Positions 1-6,982 of a stretch of DNA of 64,000 bases are shown piece after piece; the stretch's first letter is position 1, and every line of letters starts with the position of its first letter. The notes beneath the pieces were generated by a model. It was not told where the DNA came from. It made no database searches and worked only from the letters and a program-made list of their open reading frames with translations. Source of the stretch: Gimesia sp. (lineage in GTDB: Bacteria > Planctomycetota > Planctomycetia > Planctomycetales > Planctomycetaceae); the NCBI RefSeq assembly GCF_040219335.1, contig NZ_JAVJSQ010000044.1, forward strand, positions 62,001 to 126,000, in the 5' to 3' direction. The position numbers were made by a program, and so were the translations under genes.

Positions 1-570
1 ACCTGGATGTTTCACCGCTCGGACTTCCGCCCCGGAATAACTGGTGCAGGCATGGAAGCGATTGTCGAGTCCCCAGAGCAGCGTGTTCAATGACGGATCG
101 GTCCGGTTCTCCAGACGACGAAAGCCGGTGAAGACCACCTCCCGCGTATCGGCTGTTCCGTCCCCGTCCGTATCCTTACAGAACAGCAGGTCGGGGGCGG
201 CTGCCACGAACAGCCCCCCATCGTAACAGGCAACCGCAGACGGCGCCGCCAGGTCCGAGACGAACACCGTGCTTTTGTCATACTGCCCGTCTCCGTCGGT
301 ATCTTCCAGCATCCGCACGCTGCCCGTTACCGGCTGTTTGTCTTTCGCGAACTGCTGGTTGTATTCGGGATACTCCACCACGAACATCCGACCGTTTTCA
401 TCGAAGGCCAGCGCCACCGGATCCCGCAGCAAGGGCTCCGCCGCCACCAGTTCGACACGAAATCCCGGCTTGACCTGAAACGATGACAGCGCGTCCGCCT
501 TTTTCTCATCCGCCATCGCAGTCTGTAACAGCATCACTCCCGTCAGCAATGACAGGCATAAACTTCGCAT
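1..570 (-). CDS. PVC-type membrane-bound dehydrogenase / haem-binding protein, N-terminal part (cut by window edge)
   Basis: The frame opens with ATG at 570 (MRSLCLSLLTGVMLLQT) and runs without a stop to base 1, so only about 190 N-terminal residues are visible. A Sec signal peptide ends near MADEKK. It is followed by a beta-propeller start typical of planctomycete/verrucomicrobial membrane-bound dehydrogenases: FQVKPGFRVELVAAEPLL, then DPVALAFDENGRMFVVEYPEY, then two DTDGDG-type calcium-loop segments. In complete family members a HEAT-like region and a CxxCH cytochrome domain follow; those would lie outside the window. The protein should act in the periplasm, probably in sugar or alcohol oxidation. 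It begins 17 bases after the upstream amidohydrolase stop, so the two are probably cotranscribed. Confidence 0.85.
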   Translation of the reverse strand, partial: MRSLCLSLLTGVMLLQTAMADEKKADALSSFQVKPGFRVELVAAEPLLRDPVALAFDENGRMFVVEYPEYNQQFAKDKQPVTGSVRMLEDTDGDGQYDKSTVFVSDLAAPSAVACYDGGLFVAAAPDLLFCKDTDGDGTADTREVVFTGFRRLENRTDPSLNTLLWGLDNRFHACTSYSGAEVRAVKHPG

Positions 571-587
571 CAGCTTTCCCTTCCCAC

Positions 588-1541
588 TCACGCATTCCCG
601 TTCAAGGCGCGTTCGGCGTTGTTGTAGAAGATGTCCTGCAACGTGGCTTCATCTTTCACCATCCGCACGAGGAACTCCTGCAGCCGCGTGCTGTAACAGA
701 CACCATTGAACTCGCCACCTTGACCGTCACTACAGGGGCAGTCACTGCCGAACAGCATCTGTTTCGGATGCCGTTCCAGGAAACCGGCGGTGAAGTCTTC
801 ATCCCGCGACAGCGCATTAAACCCGCTGCCGGCGGACATGTCCGCATACAGGTTCGGATAATTGCTCAGCAGATGATCCAGCAGTCCACCCGGCTTGACC
901 GGTCCCCGCGGATAGAGCGTCTTATCCGGCGACGGAACATCGGCACTGATATGTGACCAGAAGGACTGGGCATGTCCGATGATCCGCACCCGCTGGTATT
1001 TCTTCAGATACGGTTCCAGGTATTGTTCGATCCCCTGGTTGAATCCTTTTTTATCATCCTGGAAATGAATTGTGATCGGCCAGTTGAGTTCGTCGCACTC
1101 CGCGATGACCGCCTCCACCCGTTTGTCATTCAAAGGCAGATGTTCTTTCTGTTCGCCGATTCCCCGGCACCCCAGCAGGTGGTAAGCCCGAATTCGCTCG
1201 ATCACATCGGGCTGACGAATGTCGGTCTGGCAGAAAGGAATCAGACGCTCCGGGTACTGATGAAACGCATGCAGCACAGTTTCGGTCCTTAGCGTCACGC
1301 CCCCTTCTCCCGTCTCTAAAGGCAGGATGAACGCCTTATCGGTTCCGGTGTTATCCATATGCTTGATCGTATCTTCAATTGTGCGTCCCTTGTGGTTGAT
1401 ATGCAGGTGGCAGTCCAGCTTCTTATATTTCTTCGCCTGTTGCGCCGGATCGGCAGCTGCACTCACAGGCAACAACGCACTACAGCAGGCCGCGCCCGTT
1501 GCATACAGAAAACCACGTCGCGAAATGGTCGGGTTCCACAT
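588..1541 (-). CDS. Exported amidohydrolase (amidohydrolase-2 family)
   Basis: This 317-residue protein has a Tat-type N-terminus (TISRRGFLYATGAACC) and then a metal-dependent TIM-barrel hydrolase. Visible metal ligands are the HxH pair in KLDCHLHINHKG, the histidine in ITIHFQDDKKG, the histidine in VRIIGHAQSFW, and the aspartate in LFGSDCPCSDG, the order expected for PF04909 enzymes. The substrate cannot be read from sequence; family members hydrolyse or decarboxylate cyclic or aromatic compounds. ATG at 1541 has GAGGTAG three bases upstream, which supports this start. It is the first visible gene of a minus-strand pair with the PVC dehydrogenase. The Tat signal implies a folded, metal-loaded periplasmic enzyme. 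Confidence 0.85.
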   Translation of the reverse strand: MWNPTISRRGFLYATGAACCSALLPVSAAADPAQQAKKYKKLDCHLHINHKGRTIEDTIKHMDNTGTDKAFILPLETGEGGVTLRTETVLHAFHQYPERLIPFCQTDIRQPDVIERIRAYHLLGCRGIGEQKEHLPLNDKRVEAVIAECDELNWPITIHFQDDKKGFNQGIEQYLEPYLKKYQRVRIIGHAQSFWSHISADVPSPDKTLYPRGPVKPGGLLDHLLSNYPNLYADMSAGSGFNALSRDEDFTAGFLERHPKQMLFGSDCPCSDGQGGEFNGVCYSTRLQEFLVRMVKDEATLQDIFYNNAERALNGNA

Positions 1542-1710
1542 ATCTACCTCGTTTCATTCAAATTAATGCAGCGCTGGAATAAAATCGTTCTGTTATGATT
1601 CACTTTCAATATATCATAAACAACGTTAAGTTATCACGCATGAATCTGAATTTTCGCCGGTACATTCACGGGCGAAACACCTGTCAACCGCCTGTTGAAA
1701 AGAGTTTGAA

Positions 1711-2613
1711 ATGACCCTCGCCCGACCGTTGCTCGCCTGCTGTCTCTCCCTTCTGTTCCTCTCTGTCAGCCCGTTACAGGCCGCCGATCAGAGCCCGGAA
1801 CGACTCTACGATCCCGGCGTTCCCGAAACCGGCTTCCTCACTCTCGAGACAGACAACTACACCATCCCCATGGACGCCGCCAGTGGCTGGACCATCGATA
1901 AGATGTTTTATAAAGGGCACGAGTTCGGTCTCAACAACGGGCAGTACGGCACTGTCATGCGTCCCAAGGGACAACAGTGGTGGGGCACCGGCCACAAAGA
2001 AGGGGGCCGCGAGGTCGTTCATAAGGTACAGCTCATTGTCGACGGCAAAGCAGTCCCCATCACGAAGACCGGCGAGACGATCAAAGGCCAGCGAATTGAG
2101 TTCATCAAGGAATCCACGATCTGGAAGTTCAAAGTCCGCGCCGAAACCACGATCACCAATTCCGAAGTCTTCGAACGCACACAGCTGGAAGCCCTCGCAG
2201 ACTGCGAGCTCGACCTGCTCTATTACTTCATGCACTGCTTCCCGCCGACTTCCACGAAATGGATGGCACGACTCCCCGACGGCACCATCGAAACCGGCCC
2301 GCTCTCGCACTCAAAGAAAATGGCCGTCAGTCTGGACACATCCTGGGTCGCCCAGTTCAATCCGGCCGAACAGCTCAGCGTGCTCTGTTACACTCCCCGC
2401 ATCATCACCGGTAACAAAAGCGCCAGCATGATCTGGGACCTCGACCGCTACCACAAATACTACCTCCGCCACAACGACGGCCAGGCCTTCAAAAAGGGAG
2501 AAAAGCTCGACTTCACCGTCATCGTCAAAGCCATCCCCCAGGAAACCGGCGACTGGAAAGCCACACAGAAAGCGGCCGCAGAATTGATGAAACAGTTTCC
2601 TGCGGAGAAGTGA
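1711..2613 (+). CDS. Exported protein of unknown function
   Basis: A 300-residue protein with a clear Sec signal peptide (LLACCLSLLFLSVSPLQAAD). The mature part is rich in beta-strand-like segments, aromatic residues and glycine (YTIPMDAASGWTIDKMFYKG, QWWGTGHKEGG), suggesting a beta-sandwich or sugar-binding fold. I do not recognise a named family. It is transcribed divergently from the amidohydrolase, with about 170 bases between starts. It ends seven bases before the stop of the convergent DUF2721 gene. Secretion and the surrounding hydrolases make a role in polysaccharide handling possible, but that is inference from context only. Confidence 0.75.
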   Translation: MTLARPLLACCLSLLFLSVSPLQAADQSPERLYDPGVPETGFLTLETDNYTIPMDAASGWTIDKMFYKGHEFGLNNGQYGTVMRPKGQQWWGTGHKEGGREVVHKVQLIVDGKAVPITKTGETIKGQRIEFIKESTIWKFKVRAETTITNSEVFERTQLEALADCELDLLYYFMHCFPPTSTKWMARLPDGTIETGPLSHSKKMAVSLDTSWVAQFNPAEQLSVLCYTPRIITGNKSASMIWDLDRYHKYYLRHNDGQAFKKGEKLDFTVIVKAIPQETGDWKATQKAAAELMKQFPAEK

Positions 2614-2619
2614 GGTTCG

Positions 2620-3033
2620 TTACCGCTCAGAATCCCGCTCGATCCGTTCAAAGTGTTCGTCGATCACATTCAGACTCAACAGCGATTCACGCACCAGCTG
2701 CACCGAGGCGAACACCACGCAGCCGATGCCGACGATAATCAGTCCGCCCACAAACCAGAGCGACTGCGGCCGCCAGAGATTCACAACACCCCCCAGCAGA
2801 CTTCCCAGCGAAAACAGTCCCACGCTGACATACAGGCTCGCCAGTGCGTCGCGGAACAGCCGCGCCCGCTGCTGCAGGTTGCGTGACAGGATCTGCGCCC
2901 CTGCATCGGGGTGATCCAGCAGGTGGTGAAACTCGGTATGAATCTGACCAAAGCGGGCCGAAGTCGAACCAATCAGCAACGCCACCCCCGGCAACAGGAT
3001 CAGCGGCGTTAACCAGAATTCCGTACTCGTCAT
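2620..3033 (-). CDS. Small membrane protein, DUF2721 family
   Basis: 137 residues with the DUF2721 pattern: an N-terminal transmembrane helix (LTPLILLPGVALLIGSTSAR), a polar helix with RFGQIHTEFHHLL and LQQRARLFRDAL, then two further helices (LYVSVGLFSLGSLLGGVV and LWFVGGLIIVGIGCVVFASV) and a charged C-terminus. The family has no defined function. Start ATG at 3033 has no strong Shine-Dalgarno. A 27-base sequence 36-62 bases upstream resembles one placed almost identically upstream of the next minus-strand gene (see the repeat entries), hinting at shared control of the two small membrane proteins. Confidence 0.8.
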   Translation of the reverse strand: MTSTEFWLTPLILLPGVALLIGSTSARFGQIHTEFHHLLDHPDAGAQILSRNLQQRARLFRDALASLYVSVGLFSLGSLLGGVVNLWRPQSLWFVGGLIIVGIGCVVFASVQLVRESLLSLNVIDEHFERIERDSER

Positions 3034-3068
3034 GGTGGTATCTTTCTCTGGTCAGTTTAGACGCGACA

Positions 3069-3095
3069 CAAATAAATATCGTGCCTTTCTTGGTT
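3069..3095. repeat. 27-base repeat, copy 1, upstream of the DUF2721 gene
   Basis: This copy and the one at 3729-3755 match at 22 of 27 positions by direct reading. The shared core is CGTGCCTTTC, then T or G, then TGGTT, preceded by an AT-rich CAAAT stretch. The near edge lies about 35 bases from the start codon of the small membrane gene to its left. It could be a short dispersed intergenic repeat or a shared regulatory site. Confidence 0.6.
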
Positions 3096-3131
3096 TCTTC
3101 AAATCATACATGATTAAAGCTGTTTGCCCAC

Positions 3132-3692
3132 TTACTCCACCTCGACACCGATCTCCCGTACAGCACACCACGCCTGTATCGAGTCCAGTTTCTGTTGTGT
3201 CGCTGCATTCCGGACAAGGTGCAGCGGCAGTTCCGTGGTGTGGCCCTCCTGTTCATAACAGAGAGTCAAAATTCGCGACATCGCTGACTCAGAAATCCTC
3301 AGCCCGGTGATCTGTTTCACATCGATCGAACTACTGCCGTTGAGCACCCGCTCCTTTTCAAACGCCACGGGCGGAACAACCAGAATCGCAAACAGGCTGA
3401 GCAGCGTGAGTAACAAGGTACTGCCGCCAATCACTATCAGCACAAATCGCAGCACTTTCCAGGCCTCTCCCAGATTCCCGGGTAACGGGATGAAGCCCGC
3501 GACGAGGCCCGCAATTAACAGACCCAGCGCGACCAGCCCAAAGAATGAACCAAGCAACCTTAAGCTCATCCAGCAGGTGAGATAAAGCGACACACCCATC
3601 GATTTCATGAGCTGTACCAGCACAATTCCCAGGCTGAGCTGATCCTCCCTGAGTAACGTCACCTCCGTGTCATCCAAAACTTCCATGTTCAT
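3132..3692 (-). CDS. Membrane protein of unknown function
   Basis: A 186-residue protein with a cytoplasmic-looking acidic N-terminus. Two or three hydrophobic segments follow: LLGSFFGLVALGLLIAGLV, and a longer one, FVLIVIGGSTLLLTLLSLF. A soluble C-terminal domain of about 75 residues comes last, after VVPPVAFEKERVLNG. The C-terminal part looks like a small PH-like or membrane-associated beta domain, but that is a guess. No named family recognised. ATG at 3692 or the ATG two codons later could start it. It lies between the DUF2721 gene and a sulfatase, all on the minus strand. Confidence 0.7.
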   Translation of the reverse strand: MNMEVLDDTEVTLLREDQLSLGIVLVQLMKSMGVSLYLTCWMSLRLLGSFFGLVALGLLIAGLVAGFIPLPGNLGEAWKVLRFVLIVIGGSTLLLTLLSLFAILVVPPVAFEKERVLNGSSSIDVKQITGLRISESAMSRILTLCYEQEGHTTELPLHLVRNAATQQKLDSIQAWCAVREIGVEVE

Positions 3693-3728
3693 CCTTGCCG
3701 CTTATAAAGAGACGATTTCGAATACCTG

Positions 3729-3755
3729 CAAATTATTTGCGTGCCTTTCGTGGTT
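3729..3755. repeat. 27-base repeat, copy 2, upstream of the 186-residue membrane protein gene
   Basis: Second copy of the element at 3069-3095, with the identical core CGTGCCTTTC-K-TGGTT. It starts 37 bases upstream of the ATG at 3692, almost the same distance as copy 1 from its gene, and has the same orientation relative to transcription. It also sits just beyond the stop of the sulfatase gene at 3772. Confidence 0.6.
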
Positions 3756-3771
3756 CATGAAAGACTCGTTA

Positions 3772-5235
3772 TTACCGCTTCGCTTTCTTTATACCCCCGC
3801 CCGGAATTCCCGGTTTCTGATCCCACTTCTGTGGCGGATTCTTTTCGTACCGCGGAGCAGCATCTTTTTCCGGGAACTGGTCTGCGATCGCCGTCAGCCG
3901 TTTCAGGGCAGCCTGGTCTTCTGGGTTATCAGAGTCGATCAGGTTCTTCTCTTCCCACGCGTCGCCGCTGATCTGATACAGCTTGACCGGTTTCCCCTTC
4001 GCATTGATCCACAGCTTATAGTCTTTGTCGCGAATCACGCGGTCGTCGTAATCCAGTGCGGGCTGAACGCGTCCGTCACGCAGCGCCGCCGGCCCGCCAC
4101 CCATTGAGAGAATCCATTCCCGCGGCCCTGTTTGCGTCTCACCCAGAATCAGCGGTGCGAACGATTTCCCATCTACCACGCGATCCGCCGGCAGCCTGGC
4201 TCCCGCCAGTTCGGCAAACGTGGGCAGAATATCGGTGAAGTCGATCAGGGCGTCCGTCTCCACACCCGCGGGCACCGTACCCAGGCAGTTGACGATGAAC
4301 GGCATCGCCGTGCCATTCTGCTCGGTCATCTTCGTCTTACCACCCCGCACCATGCGACCATTGCGTTTGTTGCTCTGGCCGCCGGTACCGTTGTCGGTGG
4401 TAAAGACGATAATCGTATTCTCACGCACCCCCGCAGCGTCCAGGGCGATGAGCAGTCGTCCGACCAGCTTGTTGGTGTAACGCACCATGCCGGCGAACAT
4501 CCGTTGTTTTCGCTCACTTTGATCCAGGTCGTTGTCGTTTTCGAAGTCCTGTTTATTGTCGGGCGTCGTCGTCAGCGGACTGTGTGTCAGTACCATCGGA
4601 TAATAGAGCAGCATCGGCTCGTCTTTGTGTTTCTGAATGAAGTCCGCGAGGTAGTTACAGAAAATATCGGGACCGAATTCACCTTGAAAGGTCTTGCTCC
4701 CTTTCCCCTTGATATTGATATAGGGATTCCAGTACCGCTCGGCACTCGGCGGGTTATCTGCTTCATAGCCCGTCCACATGCACCAGTCATCAAAGCCCGC
4801 TTCTTCCATTGCCTTTGGTTCAACACGAAAATCGTCGATCTGCCACTTCCCGACGGCACACGTTTTGTAACCGGCGTCGCGGAGTACATTCGCAAATGTC
4901 GTATTCAAACTCGGATCAAAATGCGCACCCGCGCCCCAGCGGGGCACATCCCAGTGATTGGTCCAGCCATGCCGAAACGGATACTGACCCGTCAGCAGAG
5001 TCACCCGCGTCGGAGTGCACTGCGGCATACACCACGCGTTGTTGAACTTCATTCCGGTCGTCGCCAGCTGATCGATGGCCGGCGTCCAGACTCCCTCACC
5101 CCCGTAACTGCTGATCCACTCCTTGCCCAGGTCATCCACCAGGATAAACAGGATGTTCGGCTGACGGCGCTCTTCCGCCGCCGCGGGCTGAATCAGTAAC
5201 AGTAACACAATCAGACACAGCAGGCTGCGATACAT
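3772..5235 (-). CDS. Exported sulfatase (type I, formylglycine-dependent)
   Basis: 487 residues from ATG at 5235; the open frame extends 13 codons further upstream, but this start gives a proper Sec signal peptide (LLCLIVLLLLIQPAAAEE) and has AGAGG seven bases before it. The sulfatase signature is plain: metal-binding ILFILVDDLG near residue 30; CTPTRVTLLTGQYP, whose Cys73 would become formylglycine; GKWQIDD; and IVFTTDNGTGG as the second metal site. The C-terminus is Lys/Pro-rich, common in planctomycete sulfatases. It should desulfate extracellular polysaccharides in the periplasm. A formylglycine-generating enzyme is required and is not in this window. The gene diverges from a GH43-like gene, consistent with polysaccharide use. 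Confidence 0.93.
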   Translation of the reverse strand: MYRSLLCLIVLLLLIQPAAAEERRQPNILFILVDDLGKEWISSYGGEGVWTPAIDQLATTGMKFNNAWCMPQCTPTRVTLLTGQYPFRHGWTNHWDVPRWGAGAHFDPSLNTTFANVLRDAGYKTCAVGKWQIDDFRVEPKAMEEAGFDDWCMWTGYEADNPPSAERYWNPYINIKGKGSKTFQGEFGPDIFCNYLADFIQKHKDEPMLLYYPMVLTHSPLTTTPDNKQDFENDNDLDQSERKQRMFAGMVRYTNKLVGRLLIALDAAGVRENTIIVFTTDNGTGGQSNKRNGRMVRGGKTKMTEQNGTAMPFIVNCLGTVPAGVETDALIDFTDILPTFAELAGARLPADRVVDGKSFAPLILGETQTGPREWILSMGGGPAALRDGRVQPALDYDDRVIRDKDYKLWINAKGKPVKLYQISGDAWEEKNLIDSDNPEDQAALKRLTAIADQFPEKDAAPRYEKNPPQKWDQKPGIPGGGIKKAKR

Positions 5236-5460
5236 GATAAACCTCTCGAGAAGGCAACGTTGATTAATGATCACTCAACCTGCGATTCTAACTCTACGCT
5301 GGCACCAGCTCAACAACAAAGCACTGGCCGGCGGGAACCGCACATTGCAATCTCTCATCACGCAGGCTACTGTGAAGGGAGCGACGGAGCGTGTGCATCA
5401 CACTTCCGTTCACTCCCGGAGTCCTCTGAACCTCGCGCAACTTCATCGGAAACCAGAACC

Positions 5461-6951
5461 ATGCCACAGCATTCAACCTGCTTCATACTCAGTTCCCTGC
5501 TCTCTCTTTCCCTCACGACGATTGCTGTCGCTGAAGACTGGGTGATCGATACACAACAGCAATGGACAGCTGCAGCCAACTATCAGACGCACCTGGAATT
5601 CAAAGACGGCACTGCGATTCCCACTGACAGCAAAGCCACCTTCGTGAGTGAAGTCGAACGCTTTAAACAGAAACACAAAGCGAAATCGCTGGTCGTCCAG
5701 CAGTCTCCTCTCTGGCAGAACTGGGAACCCGTGGCGAACCTCGGCCCGGTCAACCTGCAGGATGCTCCCGTCTTTCTGCCCATCGGCCCTGATAATTACT
5801 GGGTCTTCGGGCGTTACGGCGGCGCGAAGAAAAAGCAGGGCTTTCAACCCGAACCCGCTCAACTCGACGGGTTCGACGTCAAGCTGCAGACCACTCCCTG
5901 GAAACATCAGTTTGATGCACCGGGGGGACTCAACAAGGGGCTTGGCGGCTATCACGCCTGGCAGAGCCGCGACATGGTCAACTGGGTGCATCACGGCCCC
6001 GTCACCGAAGCCTTCTCCCGCTGGGTGACCAGCGCCGAGTATAAAGACGGCAAAGTCTATATCTATTACGACTACCCCAACGACCAGGACCCGCACGTCT
6101 ACATCGACGAAGATCTCACCGATGGGAAACCCGGCAAAGACATGGGCCTGGCCGTCAAAGATCCTTCACACGGCTCCGACGCCGGCTTCATCCGTGACAA
6201 ACAGGGACGCTTCCATGTGATCCTCGAAGACTGGAGCCCCATCAACGCCAGCAAACGTTCCTGGGACTCCCCGTTGGCTGCCCACGCGGTCAGCGAAGAT
6301 GGCGTCACGGACTGGAAGTTCCTCGCCCCACCCGTCGACAACCGCACAAAAGACACCGGCAAAATCGCTGAATACAAACACCCGCACTGGCTGCAGCACC
6401 CCGACTGGAACACCAACATCGGGAAATACCACGTTCACGAGCCCGAGCAGGAAGCCTACGGTGACTGGGCCCCCATCTGCGTCGGTTCACAATACTACCT
6501 CTTCGGCGATTACGATCCCGCTGGCGGCGGACACATGAGCGTCGCCTGGTTCACCAGTCCCAGTATCGACGGACCTTTCGCCTGGTGCGACAAGATCGGC
6601 GAAGGACACCCCGATCCCGATATCGGCTTTGCCGAAGGTCGCTTCTATCTCTTCACCCAGCAGAAAACCGATTTTACCAGCCCTGGTCCCTGGGTAGAAC
6701 AGGTCCAGGCCCGTGTCGGCGTAGACACCGACAACGACGGCAAACTCGATACCTGGACCGACTGGCAGGAAGTCAAAGAGACCTACGACTACACGCCCGG
6801 CCTATCCAAACACGTCAAAAAAACACCGGCTCAACTCGACCTGACCAGTTTACCCGCCGGTTATGGCTTCGGCTTCGAACTGAAACTGAAAGACACGACC
6901 GCCAACAAGTCAAAACCGATGATTGACAAAGTCACGCTCACGTTTGAATGA
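5461..6951 (+). CDS. Exported GH43-like beta-propeller glycosidase
   Basis: 496 residues from ATG at 5461. The open frame begins 67 codons earlier, but only this start yields a signal peptide (FILSSLLSLSLTTIAVAEDW). The mature protein shows blade-like repeats typical of five-bladed propeller glycosidases: DAPVFLPIGPDNYWVFGRYGG, HAWQSRDMVNWVHHGPV, GSDAGFIRDKQGRFHVILED, HEPEQEAYGDWAPICVGSQY and HPDPDIGFAEGRFYLFTQ. Acidic residues recur at blade starts, as in GH43/GH32-like folds, but I cannot assign the catalytic triad or substrate. It shares a 225-base divergent region with the sulfatase at 3772-5235; together they would suit degradation of a sulfated glycan. Confidence 0.8.
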   Translation: MPQHSTCFILSSLLSLSLTTIAVAEDWVIDTQQQWTAAANYQTHLEFKDGTAIPTDSKATFVSEVERFKQKHKAKSLVVQQSPLWQNWEPVANLGPVNLQDAPVFLPIGPDNYWVFGRYGGAKKKQGFQPEPAQLDGFDVKLQTTPWKHQFDAPGGLNKGLGGYHAWQSRDMVNWVHHGPVTEAFSRWVTSAEYKDGKVYIYYDYPNDQDPHVYIDEDLTDGKPGKDMGLAVKDPSHGSDAGFIRDKQGRFHVILEDWSPINASKRSWDSPLAAHAVSEDGVTDWKFLAPPVDNRTKDTGKIAEYKHPHWLQHPDWNTNIGKYHVHEPEQEAYGDWAPICVGSQYYLFGDYDPAGGGHMSVAWFTSPSIDGPFAWCDKIGEGHPDPDIGFAEGRFYLFTQQKTDFTSPGPWVEQVQARVGVDTDNDGKLDTWTDWQEVKETYDYTPGLSKHVKKTPAQLDLTSLPAGYGFGFELKLKDTTANKSKPMIDKVTLTFE

Positions 6952-6982
6952 AGAGTAAACACGCTGGAGGGAAAGACTGCGT

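Noticed and set aside
4132-5199. 355-codon plus-strand frame inside the sulfatase
   Set aside because: Fully antisense to a sulfatase with CTPTR and metal motifs; a shadow frame.
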